Notes under the pieces: model-generated
What the model was told of the DNA's origin: nothing
Databases searched by the model: none
What the model saw: the letters and a program-made list of their open reading frames with translations, nothing else
Shown: positions 17,241 to 25,097 of the stretch, piece by piece
Layout: every line of letters begins with the position of its first letter
Numbering within the stretch: the stretch's first letter is position 1
From: Faecalicatena_A orotica
Lineage (GTDB): Bacteria; Bacillota; Clostridia; Lachnospirales; Lachnospiraceae
Reading direction: 5' to 3' (one strand)
Assembly: GCF_040545875.1 (NCBI RefSeq)
Contig: NZ_JBEPMR010000007.1
Length of the DNA stretch: 64,000 bases
Translations under genes and position numbers: made by a program

Positions 17241-18227
17241 CTAATTCTTCTTTGTTTTCATGTCCAGTAACACTGCGACGGCAATAATGATACCCTTGAT
17301 AATCTGCTGATAGTAGGACGACACTCCCATAAGAATCAGTCCGTTGTTGAGAACTCCGATTATCAGTGCGCCAATTATTGTTCCGCCTATCTTGCCAACA
17401 CCGCCTGTCATACTTGTCCCGCCTACTATGACGGCCGTGATCGCATCCATCTCATACCCCGCTGCTGCAGTCGGCTGTCCGGATGTAATTCTCCCGGCGA
17501 GCACGATTCCTGCAATACCACACAACAGCCCGTTTAGTACATAGGTACAGAATTTGACCCTCGCTGCATTAATTCCTGAGGCAATCGCAGCATTTTCATT
17601 CCCTCCCACAGCATATATATGGCGTCCGTATTTTGTTTTGTTCAAGACAATCCAGATCACAACGGCCACGATAAAAATAACAAGCACTGGTGTCGGGATA
17701 CTTAAACCGCCTGTCTTATTCGGGTCCCAAAGATATCCGTTGCCGATCTTGATATAGGCAGCATTAGATATCGTATGCGGAACACCATCCGCAGCCAGAA
17801 GCGCAATGCCCTTTGCAATGGACATCGTCGACAGAGATGCAATGAATGGGGCAATCCGCATCTTAGCAACCAGAAGTCCTGTCCACATGCTCATTACTGC
17901 CGCAGCAATAATCCCGGATAACAGAGCCGGCAGCAGCAGATCCGGATATTTTTCCAGAATCATAGCTGACACCACTCCCGCAATTGCGGCCAGCGGCCCG
18001 ATAGAAAGGTCGATTCCCCCGGTGATAATAACCAGTGTCATCCCGATTGCCAGAATGCCGTTCGTGGAGATCTGCCTGAAAACTCCTATAATATTGGACA
18101 TTGTCAAAAATGTCGGGGAAGCAATCGCAAATGCGATACACATCAGGAGGAATATGCCCATTAAGGCATAGCTTCTGACATATAATGCAATATTCTCATT
18201 ACTTAGTACCGATTTCTTATTCTTCAT
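17241..18227 (-). CDS. sugar ABC transporter permease (RbsC-like)
   Basis: A 328-residue membrane permease of the ribose/xylose/AI-2 group with about eight to ten hydrophobic helices. Motifs include the LVIITGGIDLSIGPLAA segment near 65 and GGTSMTGGVGKIGGTIIGALIIGVLNNGL near 265 (quoted as start and end of one conserved stretch). Its start overlaps the end of the ATPase gene by 11 bases, so the two are coupled. It forms the membrane channel with the RbsA-like ATPase. Confidence 0.9.
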   Translation of the reverse strand: MKNKKSVLSNENIALYVRSYALMGIFLLMCIAFAIASPTFLTMSNIIGVFRQISTNGILAIGMTLVIITGGIDLSIGPLAAIAGVVSAMILEKYPDLLLPALLSGIIAAAVMSMWTGLLVAKMRIAPFIASLSTMSIAKGIALLAADGVPHTISNAAYIKIGNGYLWDPNKTGGLSIPTPVLVIFIVAVVIWIVLNKTKYGRHIYAVGGNENAAIASGINAARVKFCTYVLNGLLCGIAGIVLAGRITSGQPTAAAGYEMDAITAVIVGGTSMTGGVGKIGGTIIGALIIGVLNNGLILMGVSSYYQQIIKGIIIAVAVLLDMKTKKN

Positions 18228-19737
18228 TATTCACATACTCCTTCCCGCCCAAAGCACACGCAAGTATCTCATCCTGAGAATATTCACCATACCGGAATTC
18301 TCCTTTGATCCTGCCTTCTCCCATTACCATGATCCTGTCACTCATCCCCATCACTTCCGGAAGCTCCGAGGAAATCATAATAATCGCCATTCCTTGTTTT
18401 GCAAACTCACACATCAGAGAATGAATCTCTGCCTTTGCCCCGACATCAATTCCGCGGGTCGGCTCATCCAATACCAGAATCTTCGGGTTTTGTATCAGCC
18501 ATTTGGAAAGCACAACCTTCTGCTGGTTGCCGCCGGACAGATTGCCCGCAAGCTGATTCATACTGCTCATCTTTACTGATATCTTCCCTGCAATATCCTT
18601 ACACTCTTTTTCTTCTTTCCGACCGTCAAGAAACAGCTTTCCTGCAAACCTGTCCAGATTTGGCAGAGCTATATTTTCCCGGATCGACCTGCAAAGCACC
18701 AGTCCATACTCTTTCCTGTCCTCTGTCACCATCGCAATCCCCGCCTCGATTGCCTGATGGGGATTCTTGATATCCCGTGTCTTTCCGTCTACAATGATCT
18801 CACCGCTTTCATAGGAGTCCATACCGAATATGCTCTTAAATACCTCGCTTCTCCCTGCACCGACCAATCCGTAAAAACCAAGGATCTCTCCCTTTCTGAC
18901 ATGAAATGAAATATCAAAAAAACGCCGGGAATTAAAATGTTTCACTTCTAACACAGGTTCTTTAATCTCCACAGGTACTTTTGGAAAGATATTGGAAAGC
19001 TCACGTCCAACCATCATATGGATCAGGGTGTTTTTATCAATCTCACCCACTCTCTTTGTATCAATATATTTTCCGTCCCGCATGACAGTAACTGTGTCCG
19101 CGATCTCAAATATTTCTTCCATGCGGTGTGATATGTATACGATCGAAACCTGTTCCTTTTTTAACTCCAGAATCTTTTTGAAAAGAACTCTTATTTCATC
19201 ATCTGTCAGTGAAGAGGTAGGTTCATCCATGACGATTAGCTTTGCCCCTGATGAAACAGCCTTCACAATTTCAATCATCTGCATCTTTGCAAGGGAAAGC
19301 CCCCTCATCTTTGCACCGGGCCTGATATCCAGCTCAAACTTCTTTAAAAGTACTTCAGCTTCCTCCTCCCCTTTCTTCCTGTCCACAAAAATGCCCTTTC
19401 CCCTTGTAAACTCTCTGCCAAGAAATATGTTCTCTGCCACTGTCATGTCTCTTACGGGATTCAATTCCTGATAGATCATTGCAATTCCTTTTTTCAGTGC
19501 CGAGGCCGGATTTTCCACATGGATCTCCTCTCCGTTGAACCAGATATGCCCCTTGTCAGGCGTGAGCAGCCCATTTAGTACTTTCATCAGCGTTGACTTG
19601 CCTGCACCGTTTTCTCCCATCAATGCATGAATCTCTCCTCTTTTCACGGTGATTGCGGCTTCATCCAGTGCCCTGACCCCGGGAAATGCCTTACAGATCC
19701 CTTCCATCTTTAATAGCTCTTCTTGCAAATTCTTCAC
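18217..19737 (-). CDS. sugar ABC transporter ATP-binding protein (RbsA-like, two ATPase domains)
   Basis: A 506-residue tandem ATPase. Domain 1 has Walker A GENGAGKSTL near 39 and Walker B LIVMDEPTSSL near 165. Domain 2 has a degenerate P-loop (FYGLVGAGRSEVFKS near 290), signature LSGGNQQKVVLSKWL near 400 and ILVLDEPTRGIDVGAK near 422, as in RbsA/MglA. The listed start is a GTG; a TTG three codons later or an ATG at codon 11 are alternatives. It is the first gene of the nine-gene operon, downstream of LacI-type operators. Confidence 0.9.
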   Translation of the reverse strand: MKNLQEELLKMEGICKAFPGVRALDEAAITVKRGEIHALMGENGAGKSTLMKVLNGLLTPDKGHIWFNGEEIHVENPASALKKGIAMIYQELNPVRDMTVAENIFLGREFTRGKGIFVDRKKGEEEAEVLLKKFELDIRPGAKMRGLSLAKMQMIEIVKAVSSGAKLIVMDEPTSSLTDDEIRVLFKKILELKKEQVSIVYISHRMEEIFEIADTVTVMRDGKYIDTKRVGEIDKNTLIHMMVGRELSNIFPKVPVEIKEPVLEVKHFNSRRFFDISFHVRKGEILGFYGLVGAGRSEVFKSIFGMDSYESGEIIVDGKTRDIKNPHQAIEAGIAMVTEDRKEYGLVLCRSIRENIALPNLDRFAGKLFLDGRKEEKECKDIAGKISVKMSSMNQLAGNLSGGNQQKVVLSKWLIQNPKILVLDEPTRGIDVGAKAEIHSLMCEFAKQGMAIIMISSELPEVMGMSDRIMVMGEGRIKGEFRYGEYSQDEILACALGGKEYVNNEE

Positions 19738-19763
19738 CTCATTTTCCCTTCCTTTTCAATTTC

Positions 19764-19777
19764 TGCAAACGTTTACA
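19764..19777. promoter_or_regulatory. LacI-family operator before the sugar operon
   Basis: TGCAAACGTTTACA is a near-perfect palindrome with the central CG and TGNAAACGTTTNCA form of LacI/GalR-family sites. Similar half-sites occur at 19799-19812 and before the regulator gene, so local control by the adjacent LacI-type protein is likely. A CcpA cre site is an alternative reading. Confidence 0.75.
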
Positions 19778-19804
19778 TATTTTGGTAAAAAATTTTGCTG
19801 GAAA

Positions 19805-19834
19805 ACGTTTATGGAGTTGATCCCCCATAAACGT
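19805..19834 (-). terminator. inverted repeat after the regulator gene
   Basis: A 10-bp perfect inverted repeat (ACGTTTATGG at 19805-19814 with CCATAAACGT at 19825-19834) follows the LacI-type gene and reads into TTTTCC on the minus strand. It may be a terminator whose arm doubles as an AAACGTTTA operator half. The rest of the 19738-19887 gap holds no gene. Confidence 0.5.
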
Positions 19835-19887
19835 CCTCCGGCATCCCTTTCGCTTACCTCTTAAATCAGCCCAAAAGCAGGAAACCG

Positions 19888-20904
19888 TTATATCTTCTTT
19901 ACACTTTGCCCCACTACAATAGACGGTCTTAAAAGTATCTGCTGCGGCACCCGCTTCTCCTCTTCCTTTTCCTCCAGACGCTTAAGAAGCAGTTCTCCTA
20001 CCCGGCTGCCGATCAGATTCTCAGGCTGCCGTATCGTCGTGATACTCGGACTGATCAGCTGAGCTTTATCCTGTACATCAAAGCCGACCAGTGAGATGTC
20101 TTCGGGGATACGGAGTCCATATTCCCGAAGTGCTTTAATAGCCCCAAAGGTCATCTTTTCAGACGTTACATAAACAGAGGTAAACGGATGCTCCTCAATG
20201 TTCTGAATTAACTTTTCCATACACCTGAATCCGTCATTCTCCTTATAATTCCCATACTGTATCAAATGTTCGTCCACAGGCACCGCCCGTCTGTTGAGAG
20301 CGTTCAGATATCCTTCACGCCTTGCAAAACCAGTCGTCTCCTTCACGGAACCGATAATCGTGGCAATCCGCTCATGTCCCTGTTCGAACAGATAATCAAC
20401 CGCCATGCTGCTGGCCTGCACATTATCAATCGTAACCGAGTCAATCCCCTGAAGTTCCGGTATATTATCTATAAAAATTACAGGAAGGCTGGGAAGGTAC
20501 TTCTTCACATTACATCCTGAAAGATCTACTGTTGCAAACACCAGGGCATCTATTCTTTTCTGCTGGAGAAGTGACAGATATTTCTCTTCATTCTCTTTCT
20601 TCTCGTTTGTGTCGGCTACGATAATCGTATATCCCTTTGGTGAAACAATCTGGTCAATCCCTTTTATAATCTCCCCAAAAAATGCCTCGCAGATATCAGG
20701 AAGAATAACGGCTATAGTCTTGGTGGACTGAAGCTTCAAAGAACGTGCTACTTCGTTGGGAACATAATTATATTCTTCCAGTGCTTCAAGTACCCTTTTA
20801 CGGGTCTCTTCCTTCACATACTCTTTATTATTAACCGCCCTCGATACTGTCGCAACTGACATATTTAATTTCTGGGCGATATCCTTTAACGTGCTGGATT
20901 TCAT
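19888..20904 (-). CDS. LacI-family transcriptional regulator
   Basis: A 338-residue regulator. An N-terminal helix-turn-helix (about 1-55: TLKDIAQKLNMSVATVSRAVN, then the hinge helix NEVARSLKLQ) is followed by a periplasmic-binding-type effector domain with IAVILPDICEAFFGEI, DSVTIDNVQASSMAVDYL and ISLVGFDVQD. The start at 20904 follows AGGAGG. Four operator-like sites (20918-20944 and 19764-19812) flank the gene, so it probably represses itself and the downstream nine-gene sugar operon. The inducer should be the imported sugar or a derivative. Confidence 0.92.
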   Translation of the reverse strand: MKSSTLKDIAQKLNMSVATVSRAVNNKEYVKEETRKRVLEALEEYNYVPNEVARSLKLQSTKTIAVILPDICEAFFGEIIKGIDQIVSPKGYTIIVADTNEKKENEEKYLSLLQQKRIDALVFATVDLSGCNVKKYLPSLPVIFIDNIPELQGIDSVTIDNVQASSMAVDYLFEQGHERIATIIGSVKETTGFARREGYLNALNRRAVPVDEHLIQYGNYKENDGFRCMEKLIQNIEEHPFTSVYVTSEKMTFGAIKALREYGLRIPEDISLVGFDVQDKAQLISPSITTIRQPENLIGSRVGELLLKRLEEKEEEKRVPQQILLRPSIVVGQSVKKI

Positions 20905-20917
20905 AAGTTCCTCCTCT

Positions 20918-20944
20918 TGCAAACGTTTTCTGATAACGTTTACA
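20918..20944. promoter_or_regulatory. two adjacent LacI-type operators (autoregulation)
   Basis: TGCAAACGTTTTCT (20918-20931) and TGATAACGTTTACA (20931-20944) share the AACGTTT core and lie between the promoter and start codon of the LacI-type gene, 13 bases apart. Confidence 0.7.
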
Positions 20945-20949
20945 ATTTG

Positions 20950-20978
20950 AGATTAACACCTTTTATTTTATCTGTCAA
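20950..20978 (-). promoter_or_regulatory. promoter of the LacI-type regulator gene
   Basis: Minus-strand TTGACA (20973-20978), 17-base spacer and TAATCT (20950-20955), directly upstream of the two operators. Confidence 0.75.
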
Positions 20979-21085
20979 TACATATCCCCTTTAAGATTCT
21001 TTTTTGTAAAATATACACAAAATTGTCGTATTATTTTCTGTTATTTTTCTTTTACTTTTGTTATTATCTAATATTTGTATCTGCG

Positions 21086-21135
21086 ACAGATGCACATCTG
21101 TAAATAGTAACGCCCCACATCAAGTATATGGGGCG
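21086..21135. repeat. two inverted repeats in an AT-rich gap
   Basis: ACAGATG-CA-CATCTGT (21086-21101) is a 7+2+7 palindrome, and CGCCCCA (21111-21117) pairs with TGGGGCG (21129-21135). They lie between the LacI promoter and the end of Rpn copy 2. The second could end the pseudogene transcript but lacks a U-tract. Confidence 0.4.
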
Positions 21136-21153
21136 CATACATTTATACACAAC

Positions 21154-21723
21154 TTAACTATTAATTTCCTTTTGCAAGTCCTTTATCTCTTTCTCCGTTA
21201 AAATAGTCACTACCGCTTTTACCTGTTCCAGAGAAATCCCATTAAACAGCATCCTTTTTACAATCTCGATTTCATTTTCTTTAGCGGTTCTTGGCAGCTT
21301 TTTCAGAGTCCTCTTTTGCCTTCTTAGCGGCCTTCTCTGCCGCCTCCGCAGCTGCTAGAGCTGCCTTCTCTGCAACCTCCGCAGCCACTTTTTTCCCATA
21401 CTCAATCTTCTCTTCTTCGAATAATTTCGATACCTTTGTCAGCATAATCCATTCCCTCATTTCCTTAGAATCCTCGTTATCTATTACCTTATCTGCAAAT
21501 ACCAGTATACCAGCGAGTATGAATACCTGCTCCTGTTCGTCCTCCACCTGCTTCGCCAGATCGAAGCAGCGCCGGATACACGCTTCTTTCTCTTCCTTTC
21601 CCCGATGCGTCAGCGGGAGGATTATAAACTGCATCTGTTCCTCCGCCGTTAAAGGGCCCGCTACAGTTCGTTTGCCTCTATCATGTCTTTGTTCTGATAC
21701 GCAACATGATTTTCTTCTGACAT
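21154..21723 (-). pseudogene. Rpn-family nuclease/transposase remnant, copy 2
   Basis: A degraded second copy of the gene at 8.3-9.0 kb. It starts normally (MSEENHVAYQNKD), but the nuclease core is deleted and the frame ends at a TAG about 20 codons in. A second open stretch then runs from PLTAEEQMQFIILPL through FILAGILVFADK to an Ala/Lys tail. A further frameshift near 21287 separates the closing LTEKEIKDLQKE. It keeps the block that copy 1 has lost. Promoter, ribosome binding site and the upstream 408 bases are preserved. Confidence 0.85.
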
Positions 21724-22131
21724 AAATGTCCTCCTTCTTTCCGGTGAATATGCCAGATGACACGTTAGACGTACTCTTCTATTTTTATTATATATACAGT
21801 TCCATACCGTTTCAATCTAGTATTACCATACAAAAAGTCCGAAATTTTATATGATAACATAAAGCAGAGTACATTGTCTGGACACTGACCAGATCCACCT
21901 TATTTAATTTTTAGTTCATCAAAACTGGTAATTTCCGGCTGAACCGCCAAGGAAATCAGATTTATCTTCTACTCTATGTAAAAAATAACATTCAGACCTT
22001 AGAATTTTATGAATAAAACGGTCTGGGATTTTGATGTGAGGTCAGTATAGCACTGCATGATGTTTTATACAAGACAAAATTTCCACTATTGGATGCCCTG
22101 CATCAAATTGAAGCAGGGACAACAGTGGAAA
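21163..22131 (-). repeat. Rpn repeat unit, copy 2
   Basis: Matches 8333-9454 outside the internal deletions. The upstream part (21724-22131) contains no gene; it carries the duplicated promoter, leader and the outer hairpin TTTCCACT (22080-22087)/AGTGGAAA (22124-22131). Confidence 0.85.
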
Positions 22132-22149
22132 TCAAGTTTTCACCATTCC

Positions 22150-22929
22150 CTATTTAACAGCATATACTCTTATTCTGCGAAATGTTTCAAAACAACTACC
22201 ATCCTTCTGTTGTGTCTTTTTAATCATTTCTTCAACTACTTCTTGTCGAAAAGTATTTTTCAAATCATCTGGAAGATATTGTAAAAACGGAACAATGCTA
22301 GGCTGGTCTATCCATTTTATCATTTCAGAAGAATCTGAAAAGAATCTGTCTCTATTTATTTCAGAAATTGAAGTATCAGAAAAGCCAATCGAAGAAACCA
22401 GATTTTCATATTCAGATAATGATGGCATATACCACGGCCACTCGAAATTTTCAAAATTTTGTGTATATCTTTCATCTTTTATTTTATTTTGAACAACCTC
22501 AAAAAAATTAGAACAATTACCAGAAGCTCCAAAGTCCCATAATATAACCCCATTCGTTTTTAATGCTTTATAAGCTTTTCTTAAAAGTTTATTATGGTCT
22601 TTTATCCAATGCAATGCAGCATTAGAAAAGATAATATCAAATTTATCTGCAAAAGACAGATTGTTAATATCCATCTGTATAAACTCTAGATTGATTTTTT
22701 TAATTTCTTTCGCTGTTTCAATCATTCCTGTGGAAGCATCAATACCTATAACTTTTCCATTAGGCACAAATGATGATAATTGTTCTGTAAGAATACCATC
22801 TCCACAACCTAAATCTAAAATAGTTTCATCTCCTTTTAATGCTAACTGGGAAATCAATTCTTTTCCCCATTCTTTTTGATGTTTAGACGATTGCTTATAT
22901 TTCTGACCATCAAATTCAAATATTTCCAT
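22150..22929 (-). CDS. class I SAM-dependent methyltransferase (trans-aconitate methyltransferase-like)
   Basis: A 259-residue cytosolic enzyme. Motif I ILDLGCGDGILTEQL is near residue 38, the acidic end of strand 2 VIGIDAS near 62, motif II-like FIQMDINNLSF near 85 and FDIIFSNAALHWI near 98, the last resembling Tam-type methyltransferases. The start at 22929 follows AGGAGG. The gene is AT-rich compared with its surroundings and is divergent from a LysR-type regulator, which probably controls it. The methyl acceptor is unknown. Confidence 0.82.
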   Translation of the reverse strand: MEIFEFDGQKYKQSSKHQKEWGKELISQLALKGDETILDLGCGDGILTEQLSSFVPNGKVIGIDASTGMIETAKEIKKINLEFIQMDINNLSFADKFDIIFSNAALHWIKDHNKLLRKAYKALKTNGVILWDFGASGNCSNFFEVVQNKIKDERYTQNFENFEWPWYMPSLSEYENLVSSIGFSDTSISEINRDRFFSDSSEMIKWIDQPSIVPFLQYLPDDLKNTFRQEVVEEMIKKTQQKDGSCFETFRRIRVYAVK

Positions 22930-22950
22930 AATACATCCTCCTTGTTTTGA

Positions 22951-22983
22951 TTGAATTATACTATTCACAATGATATAATTCAA
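22951..22983. promoter_or_regulatory. overlapping divergent promoters within an inverted repeat
   Basis: TTGAATTATA (22951-22960) and TATAATTCAA (22974-22983) are a perfect 10-bp inverted repeat with a 13-base spacer. On the minus strand TTGAAT-17-TATAAT gives the methyltransferase promoter; on the plus strand the mirror image gives a promoter toward the LysR gene. The symmetric arms also fit a LysR-type binding site. Confidence 0.6.
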
Positions 22984-23030
22984 ATATATGGTTTTTATAT
23001 AATATATAAATCAAATTTATAGGAGAATAT

Positions 23031-23936
23031 ATGGATACATTTGATAATTTTTCTAAATATAAAATATTTCTTTCTGTTGCAGAGAATAGCAGTATCTCTA
23101 AATCTGCCAATCAACTATTTATATCCCAGCCTGCTATAAGCATTGCGATAAAAAAACTTGAAGATAATCTTAATACCACGCTATTTATAAGGAAATCAAA
23201 AGGTGTCGAATTGACAGAGAGTGGACGAATATTATATGACAGTGTAAAAAAGGCATTTAATATACTGTCAGATACAGAAAACAGCCTCAGATTCCCAGAA
23301 AGTACAGGACAATTACGAATTGCTTCCAGTAACGTATTATGTAAATATTTTTTAATTCCTTATCTTAAAGCATTCATCTATTCATATCCAAATACTGATG
23401 TTTCTATTACCTGCACTTCCTCAGCAGGAGCGTGTGCAATGCTTAATGAATGCAGCATAGATTTAGCTCTGGCAGCAAAGCCCGAAAATATAGGTGATGC
23501 CAATTACTATTCTCTGGGAAAAATTGAATATATATTTGTTTGTACTCCCTCATATTTTGTCAGATTGAATTGCAGGAATGATGAAATATTTGAATATGGA
23601 AACATCATGCTTCTTAATAAAGATAATATTTCCCGCAGGCATATCAACGCATATTATGCCCGAAATAATATATATCCATCTCACATTCTCGAAGCGAATG
23701 AAATGGACGTATTGATTGAATTTGCTAAAATGGGCATAGGAATATCTTGCGTTGTAAAACAATTTGTTATGTCTGAGTTAACATCTGGAATTCTAACAGA
23801 AATAAAACTGTCGAATCCAATCCTGCCTCGTGAAATAGGTTTTCTATACAACCGGTTAAAACCTTTTAATGAAAATATCCGGAAATTTATAAACACAGGT
23901 ATTAACAGCCTGGATGACGTTACCGGGTGCATCTGA
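23031..23936 (+). CDS. LysR-family transcriptional regulator
   Basis: A 301-residue regulator with an N-terminal winged helix (about 5-65: FLSVAENSSISKSANQLFISQPAISIAIKKLE, quoted by its ends FLSVAENSS and AISIAIKKLE) and a two-lobed effector domain starting around TGQLRIASSNVLCKY. The ATG follows AGGAGAATAT. The gene is AT-rich and divergent to the methyltransferase gene, with a shared inverted-repeat promoter. This is the usual LysR arrangement, so it probably controls the methyltransferase. The effector is unknown. Confidence 0.88.
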   Translation: MDTFDNFSKYKIFLSVAENSSISKSANQLFISQPAISIAIKKLEDNLNTTLFIRKSKGVELTESGRILYDSVKKAFNILSDTENSLRFPESTGQLRIASSNVLCKYFLIPYLKAFIYSYPNTDVSITCTSSAGACAMLNECSIDLALAAKPENIGDANYYSLGKIEYIFVCTPSYFVRLNCRNDEIFEYGNIMLLNKDNISRRHINAYYARNNIYPSHILEANEMDVLIEFAKMGIGISCVVKQFVMSELTSGILTEIKLSNPILPREIGFLYNRLKPFNENIRKFINTGINSLDDVTGCI

Positions 23937-23985
23937 AAGGAGTAAACCAGCCGGTTATTTTGTGAAAGATTTCCCATGCGTAGAA

Positions 23986-24014
23986 TTGAAACTCTAAGAC
24001 AAGTCTGCTATAAT
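23986..24014 (+). promoter_or_regulatory. promoter of the proline iminopeptidase gene
   Basis: TTGAAA (23986-23991), 17-base spacer and TATAAT (24009-24014). A 46-base leader containing AAGGAGG leads to the ATG at 24061. Confidence 0.75.
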
Positions 24015-24060
24015 GGAGAAGTATTAAAAAGAGCCGTAAAACGGCAAGGAGGGTACATAT

Positions 24061-24942
24061 ATGAAAGTCATTGAAGGTTATATGCCGTATCTGGGGTACA
24101 AGACTTACTACCGCATCGTTGGGGAATGCAAAGGTAACAAGAAGCCGCTTGTTTTACTGCACGGCGGTCCTGGCTCCACACACAACTATTTTGAAGTACT
24201 GGACAGACTTGCTGAGGAAGGACGCGCTATCATCTCCTACGATCAGATCGGCTGCGGTAATTCTTACGTGGACGGACATCCGGAGCTTTGGTGCTCAGAG
24301 ACATGGGACAATGAGCTGATCGAGCTGAGAAAGCATCTCGGACTGGACGAAGTGCATCTGTTAGGACAGTCATGGGGCGGAATGCTGGCAATTGAATACC
24401 TCTGCGATTACAAACCAGAAGGTGTTAAGTCAGTTATCCTTTCCAGTACACTTCCGGCTGCTGAGCTGTGGGCTCACGAGCAGCACCGTATGATTAAGTT
24501 CATGTCACAGGAAGATCAGGATGCGATCGCAAAGGCTGAAGAGACAGGTAATTTCGATGATCCTGCATATCTTGCTGCTAATGAGAGATTCATGCTGCTC
24601 CACTGTGCAGGTGAAGTGACAGAGGATTCTCCGGAATGCCTGCGCCGCCCGAAGAAATCCGGTACAGAAGCTTATGTTGCGGGATGGGGACCGAATGAGT
24701 ACAACCCGACAGGAAGCCTCGGCGGATGGGAGTACCGTGATAAGATTGGTGATATCAAAGAACCTGCCCTGATCATCAACGGAACAAATGACCTTTGTAC
24801 ACCGTTTGTAGCAAAGACAATGTATGACCTGATCCCGAACTCCAAATGGGAGCTGTTTGACGGATGCAGACATATGTGCTTTGTAGAAGAAAATGATAAG
24901 TACTGCAAGCTCGTTAACGAATGGATGGAGAAGTACGACTAA
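24061..24942 (+). CDS. pip: proline iminopeptidase-family alpha/beta hydrolase
   Basis: A 293-residue cytosolic alpha/beta hydrolase of peptidase family S33. HGGPGSTHNYFEVLD near 37 is the oxyanion segment, DQIGCGNS near 60 is typical of proline iminopeptidases, and GQSWGGMLAIEYL near 103 carries the nucleophile Ser. The catalytic Asp lies in GTNDLCTP near 243 and the His in DGCRHMCF near 268. It should remove N-terminal proline or similar residues from peptides. It is monocistronic between its own promoter and a strong terminator. Its codon use and GC content return to the chromosomal norm after the AT-rich pair upstream. Confidence 0.88.
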   Translation: MKVIEGYMPYLGYKTYYRIVGECKGNKKPLVLLHGGPGSTHNYFEVLDRLAEEGRAIISYDQIGCGNSYVDGHPELWCSETWDNELIELRKHLGLDEVHLLGQSWGGMLAIEYLCDYKPEGVKSVILSSTLPAAELWAHEQHRMIKFMSQEDQDAIAKAEETGNFDDPAYLAANERFMLLHCAGEVTEDSPECLRRPKKSGTEAYVAGWGPNEYNPTGSLGGWEYRDKIGDIKEPALIINGTNDLCTPFVAKTMYDLIPNSKWELFDGCRHMCFVEENDKYCKLVNEWMEKYD

Positions 24943-24976
24943 TCAGTGATCTGATTGGGACAGCTTTTCAAAAAAG

Positions 24977-25025
24977 AACGGGAACTTTCACCTAAGACTA
25001 TATGGTGTAAAGTTCCCGTTTTTCT
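24977..25025. terminator. bidirectional terminator between pip and kbl
   Basis: A 12-bp perfect stem (24977-24988 with 25009-25020, AACGGGAACTTT arm) has T-runs on both strands, ending the plus-strand pip transcript and the minus-strand tdh-kbl transcript. Confidence 0.85.
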
Positions 25026-25097
25026 TTGTTTTTAGAATACCCGGTATTTATTCATTTAAACAAATACCGGATAACTTTCGGCCATGACCGTTACGCA

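Noticed and set aside
21110..21136. Hairpin before the LacI region as a strong terminator
   Set aside because: The stem is only seven pairs and no U-tract follows on either strand, so only an inverted repeat is reported.
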